Part shown: positions 34,678 to 43,057 of the stretch, one piece after another
Layout of the letters: each line of letters begins with the position of its first letter
Position numbering within the stretch: position 1 is the stretch's first letter
Assembly (NCBI GenBank): GCA_963975575.1
Contig: CAXBHL010000005.1
Coordinates: forward strand, 124,001 to 188,000
Direction: 5' to 3'
DNA: 64,000 bases
Source of the DNA: UBA6054 sp963975575
Lineage (GTDB): Bacteria; Planctomycetota; Phycisphaerae; Phycisphaerales; UBA1924
The notes under the pieces: generated by a model
Seen by the model: only the letters and a program-made list of their open reading frames with translations
Told to the model about the DNA's origin: nothing
Databases searched by the model: none
Program-made: the position numbers and the translations under genes

Positions 34678-35367
34678 TCACCAGGGCATCGGGGTGCCGT
34701 CGTAGCGGAGCAGCCTGCCCGCGGCCTCCGTCTCCACCCGATCAAGGGTGTCGAGGATGGCCGACGCGGACTGGTCGGTGGTCAGATGGGCGTTGGGACC
34801 GCCCATGTCCGTCTGCACCCAGCCGGGGTGGATCGACACGCACAGCACGCCCTTGGCCTTGAGTTCGTTGGCGATCAGCAGGTTGGCCATGTTCAGCGCG
34901 GCCTTGGAACTGTGGTAGGCCAGATTGCCCTGGTTGCCGCCCTCGGCCACCAGTTGCAGGCTGCCCATCTGGCTGGAGATCTGGGCCACGAGCTTGCGGC
35001 CCGAGGCTTCGACGTTGGGCAGCAACGCCCGGGTGACCAGCAGCGGCCCGACCGAGTTGGTCCGCAGGCAGGCCATGTACGCCTCCGGATCGAAGGTCTC
35101 GAGCTTCTTGCTGTGCTCGGGAGAGACGCCCGCGTTGTTGATAAGGATGTCGATTGGGGTGCCGGCGAGGGACTCGGCGAGCGCCTTGCACGACGCGTCC
35201 GAGTCGGCGTCGAGCCGCTCGACCCGCACGCCGGAGATCTTCTTGAGCGCGTCGGCCTTGCCGGGGTCGCGGGCGGTGCCGATGACGGTGTGGCCGCGTC
35301 GGGCGGCGTGCTGGGCCAACGCGAGTCCGATGCCGCGGTTCGCGCCGGTGATGAGGATGGTGGTCAT
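34678..35367 (-). CDS. SDR family oxidoreductase (CsgA/C-factor-like)
   Basis: A 229-residue classical short-chain dehydrogenase. The nucleotide-binding motif is ITGANRGIGLALA (about 6-18), NNAG occurs near 87 and the catalytic Ser-Tyr-x-x-x-Lys is read as SSQMGSL and YHSSKAAL. Many similar bacterial SDRs lack a known substrate. It starts 66 bp downstream of the thiolase gene stop on the same strand, so they may share a transcript, but the substrate is not evident. Confidence 0.87.
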   Translation of the reverse strand: MTTILITGANRGIGLALAQHAARRGHTVIGTARDPGKADALKKISGVRVERLDADSDASCKALAESLAGTPIDILINNAGVSPEHSKKLETFDPEAYMACLRTNSVGPLLVTRALLPNVEASGRKLVAQISSQMGSLQLVAEGGNQGNLAYHSSKAALNMANLLIANELKAKGVLCVSIHPGWVQTDMGGPNAHLTTDQSASAILDTLDRVETEAAGRLLRYDGTPMPW

Positions 35368-35432
35368 GAAACGAGCGTAGCCCCGGCGTCGAGCGGCCGG
35401 GGCTCCGGGTGTTGACCAGATTCAATCACGGA

Positions 35433-36629
35433 TTACAGCATCTCGACGGCCATCGCCACCGAGTTGCCGCCGCCCAGGCACAGGGCGACCACACCCTTCT
35501 TGCCGCCGGTCCGCTTGAGCTGGTGGATCAGCGTGACGAGCACGCGGGTGCCGGAGGCGCCGATCGGGTGACCCAGCGCCACGCCGCCGCCGCAGATGTT
35601 GAGCCTGTCCTCGGTGATCTTCAGTTCCTTGATGTTGCACAGGACCTGCGCGGCGAAGGCCTCGTTGATCTCGAACAGGTCCACGTCCTTGGAGGCCCAT
35701 CCGGCCTTCTCGAGCACGCCGGACACGCCCGTGATGGGGGCCGCGAAAATGTCCTTGGGGTCCACGCCGGAGGTGTGGTAGGCCACGATCCTGGCGAGCG
35801 GCTTGACGCCGAGTTCCTTGGCCTTGGACTCGCTCATGACGATGGTCGCCGCGCCGCCGTCGGAGATCTGCGAGGCGTTGCCCGCGGTGACGGACCCTTC
35901 CTTGTCGAATGCCGGGCGCAGCTTGGCGAGGGTGTCGGCGTTGGAGCCGGCCCGCACGCCCTCGTCGGCCGACACGCCGCCGTCCGGGCCGGGGTTCTTG
36001 CGGTTGCCGACCTGCTCGCCCGTCAGGGCGACGATCTCGCTGTTGAACCAGCCTTCCTTCTGGGCCTTCTCGGCCCGCTGGTGGCTCTGGGCGCTGAAGC
36101 GGTCCTGGTCTTCGCGGGTGATGCCGTACTTGCGGGCGATGTGGTCCGCCCCGTTGCCCATCGCCCAGCACTCGAAGGCGCACCGGAGGCCGTCGTAGGC
36201 CATGTGGTCTTCCATCTGGGCCGGGCCGTACTTGACGCCCGCGCGGATATTGGCGAAGTGGGGGGCCGCGGTCATGTTCTCCATGCCGCCGGCGATGACG
36301 CAGTGGTTGTCGCCGGCCTTGATGGACTGGGCGGCCATCATGACCGCCTCGAGCCCCGAGCCGCAGACCTTGTTGATCGTTTTGGCCGACAGGGTCGAGG
36401 GCAGCCCGGCCTTGAGCCCGGCCTGGCGGGCCGGGTTCTGGCCCAGCCCGGCCTGCAGCACGCAGCCCATCACGCACTCGTCCACGTGGTCCTTCGCGGC
36501 CGGCACATCCGCCAGCACCGCCTGGATCGCGTAGGCACCGAGCTGGGGCGACGGGACCGAGGAAAGGCCCCCGAAAAACTTGCCGACGGGGGTGCGGCGG
36601 GCGGCGACGATGACGGGCTGGTTGGACAT
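35433..36629 (-). CDS. Acetyl-CoA C-acyltransferase (thiolase)
   Basis: A 398-residue thiolase II family protein. The acyl-accepting Cys89 lies in KVCGSGLEAV, the catalytic His in GGGVALGHPIGASG and the second Cys in CLGGGNSVAMA. It condenses or cleaves acetyl-CoA units, as in PHB or fatty acid pathways; the partner genes are absent, so direction is not known. A start ATG is chosen at 36629 because VIVAARRTPVG follows directly; a longer frame upstream has no ribosome site. Confidence 0.93.
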   Translation of the reverse strand: MSNQPVIVAARRTPVGKFFGGLSSVPSPQLGAYAIQAVLADVPAAKDHVDECVMGCVLQAGLGQNPARQAGLKAGLPSTLSAKTINKVCGSGLEAVMMAAQSIKAGDNHCVIAGGMENMTAAPHFANIRAGVKYGPAQMEDHMAYDGLRCAFECWAMGNGADHIARKYGITREDQDRFSAQSHQRAEKAQKEGWFNSEIVALTGEQVGNRKNPGPDGGVSADEGVRAGSNADTLAKLRPAFDKEGSVTAGNASQISDGGAATIVMSESKAKELGVKPLARIVAYHTSGVDPKDIFAAPITGVSGVLEKAGWASKDVDLFEINEAFAAQVLCNIKELKITEDRLNICGGGVALGHPIGASGTRVLVTLIHQLKRTGGKKGVVALCLGGGNSVAMAVEML

Positions 36630-36744
36630 TCGGGCAGCTCCCTCAAGCTGATTGGGATCGATCGGAAGGCGACTTTCGACCGGGCGGGGGCCCGGGACCG
36701 ATGGTAGGCGAGGGTCGGGATCGCCCGACGCGCGGAGGTGGACC

Positions 36745-37257
36745 ATGGGCGTGCTGTTCGCGGTGCTGGCGGGTCTGTGCTGGGGAGTCGGCGAGGTGTG
36801 CGCCCGGTCGGTGTTGCACGGGGGCAAGGTCGGGCCGTTCATGGCGGTGGCGATCCGTTCGTCGATCGCGCTGCCGCTGATCTGGATGGCCTTCGCGGCC
36901 GCCCATCGGATCGCTCCGGCCGGAGCGGGAAAGAGCCTGGGCCAACTGGACGCACGCGAGTGGGCCTTGTTGATCCTCGGGTCGGGCGTGGTCGCGGGCG
37001 CGGCGGCGATGATCTGCTTCTACGTCTCGATCAGTCTCGGCGAGGTCTCGCGGATGAAACCGATCGCGTTCACGGTCGCGCCCGTGACGGCGGTCCTGTT
37101 GGGCGCGCTGTTCCTGGGCGAGGCGCTGACGCCCCGCAAGATGATCGCCGTCGCGCTGGTCGTCGCGGGCGTGCTGCTGCTGGCAACGCCCCCGCGCCAG
37201 AACACGCGATCCGCGGGAACGGCGCACGAAAAACCCCGGCTCGGGCCGGGGTCGTAG
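36745..37257 (+). CDS. EamA-family transporter, single EamA domain
   Basis: A 170-residue protein, starting after GGAGGTG at 36734-36740. About five hydrophobic helices (residues 2-22, 30-50, 72-93, 100-125, 130-150) with the EamA features MGVLFAVLAGLCWG, FYVSISLGEVSRM and LGALFLGEALTP. Most EamA/DMT exporters have two such domains, about 300 residues; this has one, as in the small SMR-like branch or a homodimer. It diverges from the thiolase gene and its end overlaps the terminator of the next minus-strand gene. Substrate unknown. Confidence 0.8.
   Translation: MGVLFAVLAGLCWGVGEVCARSVLHGGKVGPFMAVAIRSSIALPLIWMAFAAAHRIAPAGAGKSLGQLDAREWALLILGSGVVAGAAAMICFYVSISLGEVSRMKPIAFTVAPVTAVLLGALFLGEALTPRKMIAVALVVAGVLLLATPPRQNTRSAGTAHEKPRLGPGS
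37229..37252 (-). terminator. Rho-independent terminator of the first VPLPPA-CTERM gene
   Basis: An 8-bp stem (ACCCCGGC at 37233-37240 with GCCGGGGT at 37245-37252) with loop TCGG. On the minus strand it is followed by TTTTT (from 37233 down to 37229). It overlaps the last codons of the plus-strand EamA gene. Confidence 0.75.
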
Positions 37258-37279
37258 GGAACGGTCAGGACCGGGCCGA

Positions 37280-38005
37280 TCAGCGGCGGATGCGCCGGGC
37301 CACGCCCCGGAAGCCGGCAAGCGCGGCCAGGGTGCCGAGCCCCGCCCAGGCGGCGGGCGGCAGCGGGACCACCGAGGCGATGTTCGAACCGAGGTAACCG
37401 CTCTGGCCCTCCGAGCCGTAGTTCTGATACCGCTGGATGAACCGGATCTCGTCCGCGGCCAGGGCCCGCATCAGGTTGGAGAGAGAAAACGAGCCGTCGT
37501 GCGAGAAGGTGAGCGAAACGAGTTCACCGGTCGCCTGACCGTTCGCCAGACCACCGGGGCCGACGCGGGTCATGCCGAAGAAGGTACCGGACCAGTTGCC
37601 CATGACGTCGGCCATGCCCGACCCGCCGTTGGGAAGCGGGCCACCGATGGGCGTGTAGCCGGAGGTTCCTGCGACGCCGCCGGCCGATCCCGCGGGGCGG
37701 GTGCCCGAGTTTGCGTTCCCGTCGCGACCGTTCTGAGCGAACGGCGCGAAGAGCACGCCCGTGCCGTTGTCGATCGCGCCGGAACCGAGCCCCGAGACCG
37801 CCGAGCCGGCCTCGATGTAGAACGCGGTCATCGCGCCCGATCCGGTCTCGTTGCGGAAGGTGATCGTGAACGTGGACGCATCGGCGGACAGGTCCGCAAA
37901 GGTGCGCACGCCCGACAGCGATCCGCCGCTCGGGGCGAACTGGACGGTGCCGGCGGCCGCAAGGCCGGCGGACATCGGAATGGTCAAAGCCATCAGGCGC
38001 AGCAT
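37280..38005 (-). CDS. VPLPPA-CTERM secreted protein, copy 1
   Basis: A 241-residue precursor; GAGGAG lies 8 bp before the ATG at 38005. There is a signal peptide to about residue 18, then a beta-rich, Gly/Ser/Thr-rich body with no known catalytic motif. The C-terminal 30 residues read VVPLPPAAWAGLGTLAALAG then FRGVARRIRR: a Pro-rich signal, a hydrophobic helix and a basic tail, the VPLPA/PEP-CTERM sorting plan recognised by an exosortase or rhombosortase-like system. Shares with copies 2 and 3 the LTFSHDGSFSLSNL block and the FY-ETG/AGS block. Confidence 0.82.
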   Translation of the reverse strand: MLRLMALTIPMSAGLAAAGTVQFAPSGGSLSGVRTFADLSADASTFTITFRNETGSGAMTAFYIEAGSAVSGLGSGAIDNGTGVLFAPFAQNGRDGNANSGTRPAGSAGGVAGTSGYTPIGGPLPNGGSGMADVMGNWSGTFFGMTRVGPGGLANGQATGELVSLTFSHDGSFSLSNLMRALAADEIRFIQRYQNYGSEGQSGYLGSNIASVVPLPPAAWAGLGTLAALAGFRGVARRIRR

Positions 38006-38183
38006 GGGGGTCACTCCTCGTCGATCCCTTCGGACTCAATTGAAGCGTGGATCCCACGACTTTGCAACGGCATAAACAAATAAATCGTCATCATCCGACC
38101 AACCCGATCCCGCTATCGGGCCGTGTTCGGTCTGGGTTTGCGCGTCGGATGACATAAAGAACAAGGCTGCGCCCTCCGCCATG

Positions 38184-38210
38184 AAAACACCCCACCGAGG
38201 AGGTGGGGTG
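38184..38210 (-). terminator. Rho-independent terminator of the second VPLPPA-CTERM gene
   Basis: A 9-bp perfect stem (CACCCCACC at 38188-38196 with GGTGGGGTG at 38202-38210), 5-base loop, followed on the minus strand by TTTT. It lies 30 bp past the stop of the second gene. Confidence 0.8.
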
Positions 38211-38239
38211 GAGCTTCGAACAACGTGTGGTTCCGGCGA

Positions 38240-38863
38240 TCAGCCGCGGCGGGCCCGGCGGTACCCCCGGACGCCCGCGAGCGTGCCCATCATGCCGAGT
38301 CCGGCCCAGACGGCCGGCGGCAGAGGCACGACCGCGACGGGGTTGTTCAGCAGCTTTTCGCTCTCGCCGTTGGTCCACGCCTGGTAGTGCAGGGCGAAAT
38401 CGATCTCGTCGGCGTTGATCGCCGCGATGAGGTTGTCGAGGTTGAACGAGCCGTCGTGGGAGAACGTCAGGGTGAGGAACTCGCCCGAGTGGATCCCGTT
38501 GGCGGCCCCGCCGTCCTTGGTGACCTCGATGAACGACGTTCCCCACGCCGTGCCGCCCGGACCGTTCCAGGCGCCGTTGCTGAGTTTGAAGTCAACGCCC
38601 GGGCCGGGCCCAAAGGCGACCGAACCCGCATCGACGCCGCTGAGGGCGGCGTGCGTTTCCATGTAGAACACGCCGATGTACCCCTGCGAGCTGCTATTCT
38701 GGATCGTGATCGAGAACGAGCTCCCGGTGGACGCGAGCGTCGCCGAGGTGGAGATCCCGGCGGTGTTCCCGGAGTTGTTGGTGTAGGCCGTGAAGTCGAC
38801 GGTCGCGGCGGAGGCTGTCCCGGCCGCGGTTGCGATCAATCCGAATGCGAAGTTGCGGTTCAT
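38240..38863 (-). CDS. VPLPPA-CTERM secreted protein, copy 2
   Basis: A 207-residue precursor with a signal peptide (MNRNFAFGLIATAAGTASA). The body begins TVDFTAYTNNSGNTAGIST, matching copy 3 (VGFAAYSNNSGTSGSIVTS). The shared block LTFSHDGSFNLDNLIAAIN is near residue 150, followed by an H-x-Q-x-W motif, and the tail is VVPLPPAVWAGLGMMGTLAG plus an Arg-rich end. A promoter-like pair precedes it on the minus strand (38913-38940). Cell-surface or extracellular; function unknown. Confidence 0.82.
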   Translation of the reverse strand: MNRNFAFGLIATAAGTASAATVDFTAYTNNSGNTAGISTSATLASTGSSFSITIQNSSSQGYIGVFYMETHAALSGVDAGSVAFGPGPGVDFKLSNGAWNGPGGTAWGTSFIEVTKDGGAANGIHSGEFLTLTFSHDGSFNLDNLIAAINADEIDFALHYQAWTNGESEKLLNNPVAVVPLPPAVWAGLGMMGTLAGVRGYRRARRG

Positions 38864-38912
38864 GTCATCTCTCTCTTTCAGTCTGGGCTCATTGAACGGA
38901 ACTACCCAGTAC

Positions 38913-38940
38913 AATATACACCTGAACAGGGTGAGTGCAA
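38913..38940 (-). promoter_or_regulatory. Candidate promoter of VPLPPA-CTERM copy 2
   Basis: On the minus strand TTGCAC (38935-38940) is followed after 16 bp by TATATT (38913-38918), about 50 bp upstream of the start of copy 2. Both boxes resemble sigma-70 elements. Confidence 0.45.
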
Positions 38941-39072
38941 GGGGATTTGACCAGTGGGCTCGAAAGGCTTTTCTGGAGCGATTGGGGGTCCGTCGTTCGT
39001 TCCCGCTTGCATCGCCCGGCGATCCTTCGCAGGGGCCCAGGACCCGGATCAGGCAATCTGTGGATGATGCGA

Positions 39073-39096
39073 GAAAGCCCGGCGAGTTCGCCGGGC
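39073..39096 (-). terminator. Terminator of the third VPLPPA-CTERM gene
   Basis: GCCCGGCG (39077-39084) pairs with CGCCGGGC (39089-39096), loop AGTT, and the minus strand continues TTTCTC. It is 134 bp past the gene stop, longer than for the other two copies. Confidence 0.6.
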
Positions 39097-39229
39097 CTGA
39101 GTAGTTCAGCCCAGTCAGATGTGTTCGACACATCGCTCGGCAGCGGGTTGCAACTTCTCAGCGGCTCGGGGACGGCCCGGCCGGGCGTCCAACACCGGTC
39201 AAGTGACGAGGCGAGGAGCCACGAGGCTT

Positions 39230-39877
39230 CTACGCGCGTCGCGGGGCCCGGCGAGCGAGGCGCACGCCGAGCAGCGATGCCAGGATGCCAGATGCGGCCC
39301 AGGCACCCGTCGGCAGTGGCACCACGGCGGTCGACGACGACAGCCACTCGCTCGCACCGCCCTGCCAACTCTGGAAGTGGATCACGAGCCGGATGTCGTT
39401 GCTGCTGATCGCGCCCTCGAGCGCCGAGAGCGAGAACGAACCATCGTGCGAGAACGTCACTTTGACCCACTCGCCGTTGTGCACGCCGTTGGTCGAAACG
39501 GGGCTGTCTGAGTCCATCGAGAAGAAGTTGCCGCCCCACGCCCCGCCCCCGGCGTTGTGCACATTGTTCGGGCTCGGTGGTGCGGCCCCGGGCGAGAACG
39601 AGACGCCCGACCCGTTCGTGATGACCGGCGAGTTCAGGGACGACAGAGCGGCGCCCGTCTCCAGGTAAAAGTCGGTGATCGCACCCTGGCTCGAACCGTT
39701 GTTGAGTTCGATCGTGAACGACGTCGCGTCCGCGCTGAGCACGGCCGACGTGACGATCGACCCCGACGTGCCCGAGTTGTTGGAGTACGCGGCAAACCCC
39801 ACTGCCCCAGCCTGGGCACCCGACGCCATTGCGAACACCGTGCCCGCGGCGAAGAGCTTTGCCCCCGTGCGTGTCAT
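39230..39877 (-). CDS. VPLPPA-CTERM-like secreted protein, copy 3
   Basis: A 215-residue precursor; GGGAGGG precedes the ATG. Signal peptide to about residue 23 (ASGAQA). Body resembles copy 2: AAYSNNSGTSGSIVTSAVL, FYLETGAALSSLN, VTFSHDGSFSLSALEGAI and VIHFQSWQGGASEWL. The tail is VVPLPTGAWAASGILASLLG then VRLARRAPRR; here PPA has become PTG, a variant sorting tail. It lies in tandem with copies 1 and 2, same strand, so the three are likely products of local duplication. Confidence 0.82.
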   Translation of the reverse strand: MTRTGAKLFAAGTVFAMASGAQAGAVGFAAYSNNSGTSGSIVTSAVLSADATSFTIELNNGSSQGAITDFYLETGAALSSLNSPVITNGSGVSFSPGAAPPSPNNVHNAGGGAWGGNFFSMDSDSPVSTNGVHNGEWVKVTFSHDGSFSLSALEGAISSNDIRLVIHFQSWQGGASEWLSSSTAVVPLPTGAWAASGILASLLGVRLARRAPRRA

Positions 39878-39987
39878 GTTCCCTCCCGTCTGCCGGAAAT
39901 GTCTCCGGACCATCGGGCAGTGTGAATCAACCGCGGTGTGATTTCAAGTGAAAAAGCAGACAAAACTATCTGCATTCTGTTTGCCGA

Positions 39988-41277
39988 TCAGGCCCCGTCC
40001 GTCTGACCGAGCAAAGCCTGATTCTCGCCGCTCAACGCGATCCGGAGCATCCCGAGGGCGGTGACGGCCGACCACTGCCGGACCCAGTCACGCCCCCCCC
40101 TGAACTGGAAACGCCGCGCATCATCGGAGCCCTTTGAGGCCCGGGCGATCCAGACCGTGCCGACGGGTTTGTCGTCGCTGCCCCCGCCGGGCCCGGCGAT
40201 CCCGGTGATCGCCAGCGCGTGGTCGGCGCCGGTGCGTTCGAGCCCGCCTTGGGCCATGGCCAGCGCGACCTCCCGGGATACCGCCCCGCGTTGTCGGATG
40301 AGATCGGCATCGACGCCGGCCAGCCGGGATTTCAGCGCGTTCGAATACGTCAGCAGCCCGCCGGCGAACACGTCTGACGAGCCGGGGAGGCGGGTGATCA
40401 TCTCTCCCACCAGCCCGCCCGTGCAGGATTCGACCGTGGCCACGGTCTGACCCCGTTCGCGGAGCAGCCCGGTGACGACGCGGACGAGCACGAGACCGTC
40501 GTCCTCGGCGTCGTTGTCGGTCAGCACGGCGGGGCCCAGCCTCGCGCGGATCCGGGCGACGGTCTCGTCGATCAGCGCGTCCAACTCGCCCGGATGTCCG
40601 GTCGCTCGCACGCGGCAGGTGACGATGCCGCCGGAGGCGGTGGTTCCCACGACGGGGTTGCGGCTCCGGTCCATCAGTTCGCCCAGTTGTTCGGCGACGG
40701 CGGATTCGCCCAGGCCGAACGTGGGCACCGCGCGGATCCGCACGGCCGATTCCGGGTCGAGCGCGAACGCGGGGAGGACCTCCGCGATGAACATCGGCTC
40801 CATCTCCCTCGGCGGGCCCGGCAGGCAGAAGACCCGCGTCGGGCCGATCGCCGCCGCGAGCCCCGGGGCCGTGCCGTTGGGGTTGGCCAGGCACCGGGCG
40901 GACGCCGGGCGCAGGGCCTGGACGCGGTTGGGCGCTGGCATCGCCCGGCCCCGCCCCTCGTACCACGCTTGCAGATCCCGCATCGCCATCGCGTCCTCGA
41001 CGAGCGGCTCGCCGAGGACGTCGGCCAGGGCCTGCCGGGTCAGATCGTCGAGGGTCGGGCCGAGGCCGCCGGTGATGACGAGGACGTCGCACGCGTCGGC
41101 GAGCTCTCGGATGGCCCGGGCGATCCCAGGCCGGTCGTCGCCGAGGGTGCGATGCTCGCCGACCCGCACGCCGACGCTGCCGGCGCGGGCGGAGATCCAC
41201 GCGGAGTTGGTGTCCACGCGTTCGCCGGCGGTCAGCTCGTCGCCGATGGACAGGATGGTCAGGGTGGGGTTGGGCAT
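39988..41277 (-). CDS. cinA: CinA family protein (nicotinamide-nucleotide amidohydrolase)
   Basis: A 429-residue two-domain protein. The N-terminal domain (1-250) is MoaB/MoeA-like with SIGDELTAGERVDTNS, VITGGLGPTLDDLTR and LPGPPREMEPM. The C-terminal domain (about 265-420) is the PncC-like amidohydrolase with VESCTGGLVGEMITRLPGSS, FAGGLLTYSNALK and GIAGPGGGSDDKPVGTVW. The C-domain deamidates nicotinamide mononucleotide in NAD salvage; the N-domain hydrolyses ADP-ribose in some species. Standalone gene here; a terminator separates it from the dioxygenase gene upstream. Confidence 0.93.
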   Translation of the reverse strand: MPNPTLTILSIGDELTAGERVDTNSAWISARAGSVGVRVGEHRTLGDDRPGIARAIRELADACDVLVITGGLGPTLDDLTRQALADVLGEPLVEDAMAMRDLQAWYEGRGRAMPAPNRVQALRPASARCLANPNGTAPGLAAAIGPTRVFCLPGPPREMEPMFIAEVLPAFALDPESAVRIRAVPTFGLGESAVAEQLGELMDRSRNPVVGTTASGGIVTCRVRATGHPGELDALIDETVARIRARLGPAVLTDNDAEDDGLVLVRVVTGLLRERGQTVATVESCTGGLVGEMITRLPGSSDVFAGGLLTYSNALKSRLAGVDADLIRQRGAVSREVALAMAQGGLERTGADHALAITGIAGPGGGSDDKPVGTVWIARASKGSDDARRFQFRGGRDWVRQWSAVTALGMLRIALSGENQALLGQTDGA

Positions 41278-41333
41278 GGTCTCAATGATTCGGCGGCCGA
41301 CCCGCCGGCGATGCCGGATCGGACCCGCCCGAC

Positions 41334-41358
41334 GAAAACGCGGCCCGTGGGGCCGCGT
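41334..41358 (-). terminator. Terminator of the dioxygenase gene
   Basis: A 9-bp stem (ACGCGGCCC at 41338-41346 with GGGCCGCGT at 41350-41358), loop GTG, followed on the minus strand by TTTTCG (41338 down). It lies between the dioxygenase stop and the cinA start. Confidence 0.7.
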
Positions 41359-41389
41359 GCGGTGGTGGTGGGGGCGGGCGGGGCCGTCG

Positions 41390-42682
41390 TCAGTCCCAGG
41401 TGTTGACGACGGGCGCTTCCTGCTCCTGCTTGGACGGACGCTTCTCCCCCGGCGCGTGGTGGTCGGCGCGCCACGACTCCGGGTACTGGGGATCGTCCAT
41501 GTCGAGGGCGGCCTTGGTGGGGAACATCGGGCGGAAGGTGTCGCACATCACGGCCAGCTCGTCGGTGAAGGTCTTGCCCAGCGACGCCTCGACGGTGCCG
41601 GGGTGCGGGCCGTGGGGGATGCCCTGCGGGTGGACGGAGATGGAGCCGGAGGTGATGCCGCGCCGGGCCTTGTAGTTGCCCTCGACGTAATAGAGGATCT
41701 CGTCGGAGTCGATGTTGGAGTGGTTGTACGGGACCGGGATGGCCTCGGGGTGGAAGTCGAGCATCCGCGGGCAGAACGAGCAGATGACGAAGTTGTGGGC
41801 CTCGAAGGTCTGATGGATCGGCGGGGGCATGTGCAGCTTGCCGACGATGGGCGCGAAGTCGTCGATGTTGAAGATGTACGGGTAGTAGCAGCCGTCCCAG
41901 CCCACGACGTCGAGCGGGTGATACGGGTAAACGTACGAGTGGACGCGGTCGCGGGCCTTGATGCGGACTTCGAAATCGCCCTCTTCGTCGAAGGTCAGCG
42001 GCGCCTCGGGCAGTTTGAGATCCCGCTCGCAGTACGGCGCGTGCTCGAGGAACTGGCTGGTCTGCTTGGAGAGGTAGCGTGGGGGCGGGCCAATGTGGCT
42101 GGCGTTGCAGGTCTCGAACGAGACGAACTTGCCGTACGGCATCTCGCTCTTGGGATAGCCGCCGAAGGCCTCGCGGTCGGAGCCGTCGTCGGGGCGTTCA
42201 TCGAACCTGATGGTGTAGATCGTGCCCTTGGGGATGATCAGGTAGTCCTTGTGCCCGAACGTGAGCGTGCCGAACATCGTGTGGCACACGCCCGAGCCGT
42301 AGTGGAAGAACAGGCACTCGTCTCCCTGGCCGTTCTTGAAGTGGTAGTCCATCGGCTCGGCGGGATTGCAGACGGCCATCTCGACATCGGCGTTACCGAA
42401 GAGCACGGTGCGCCCGGTCACGGGGTCGCCGTGGGGCTTGACGTGCTGCGTCTTGGTGTGACGCATCCGCATCACGTCCTGCTCGACGTACTCGGGCTTG
42501 GTCGAGTACATGGTCTTCCAGCCGGAGACCTGGGTCGGCGGGTGGATGTGGTACAGCGTGGAGGTCGGCCCGACGAACCCCTCGGTGCCGAAGAGTTCTT
42601 CGGAATAGAGGGCGCCGTCCGGACGGCGGAACTGGACGTGGCGTTTGGCGGGCAGGTTGCCCAGCTTGGTGTAGTACGGCAT
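41390..42682 (-). CDS. Homogentisate 1,2-dioxygenase family protein
   Basis: A 430-residue double cupin protein. Family features: MPYYTKLGNLPAKRHVQF start, PYHPLDVVGWDGCYYPYIFNIDDF, the metal-binding stretch VPYNHSNIDSDEILYYVEG with its His and Glu, and HPQGIPHGPHPG with further histidines. Homogentisate dioxygenase opens the ring of homogentisate in tyrosine breakdown; no fumarylacetoacetase or other tyrosine-pathway gene is in the window, so the exact substrate is inferred from family membership. It lies 375 bp from the divergent pseudokinase gene. Confidence 0.85.
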   Translation of the reverse strand: MPYYTKLGNLPAKRHVQFRRPDGALYSEELFGTEGFVGPTSTLYHIHPPTQVSGWKTMYSTKPEYVEQDVMRMRHTKTQHVKPHGDPVTGRTVLFGNADVEMAVCNPAEPMDYHFKNGQGDECLFFHYGSGVCHTMFGTLTFGHKDYLIIPKGTIYTIRFDERPDDGSDREAFGGYPKSEMPYGKFVSFETCNASHIGPPPRYLSKQTSQFLEHAPYCERDLKLPEAPLTFDEEGDFEVRIKARDRVHSYVYPYHPLDVVGWDGCYYPYIFNIDDFAPIVGKLHMPPPIHQTFEAHNFVICSFCPRMLDFHPEAIPVPYNHSNIDSDEILYYVEGNYKARRGITSGSISVHPQGIPHGPHPGTVEASLGKTFTDELAVMCDTFRPMFPTKAALDMDDPQYPESWRADHHAPGEKRPSKQEQEAPVVNTWD

Positions 42683-43057
42683 CGCTCCGGCCTCGGTCTT
42701 CTCCTCGCCGGGAGCGGCAGGGAGCCGGGCCGGCGGGAGAGGGCGTGGAGTCGGCCGGGCGGGGGGCCTTCCCTCGGGCCCGCTTCGGGTGACCGACCAG
42801 GGACCGGCCGACAGGGAGGATTGTAGAGCCCGCGCCGACGCCCGGGTTGCGGGCTCGACGGGGCGTTCGGACCCGCCTGCCGAGCCCCCCAGGCGTTCGT
42901 TGGACGGAACCAGCCCGGGCGGCCGAGATAGCGGTGACGCATCGTCTCGCCGGTTTCGGGCGTATCATCGTCCCACGCGAGGGCCCGTCCCGGCGCGTCC
43001 CCAGATTGTCCCTTCACGGCCGACCCCCGAGGGCCCGCCGTTCCATCCCGAGCCGCT
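42683..43057. other. Intergenic gap between divergent genes
   Basis: 375 bp between the dioxygenase gene (minus) and the pseudokinase gene (plus). It should contain both promoters. A GGAG a few bases before the dioxygenase ATG is the only element I can support; no RNA gene, repeat or palindrome was recognised. Confidence 0.4.

Larger units (their letters stand above)
38864..39229. other. Intergenic gap between VPLPPA-CTERM copies 2 and 3
   Basis: 366 bp without a gene. It contains the terminator of copy 3 (39073-39096) and a promoter-like element for copy 2 (38913-38940). The rest reads as unstructured, no repeat or RNA gene was recognised. Confidence 0.5.

Noticed and set aside
42683..43057. 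Small gene in the gap between dioxygenase and pseudokinase
   Set aside because: Short frames there are Arg/Pro-rich, lack ribosome sites and resemble no family.
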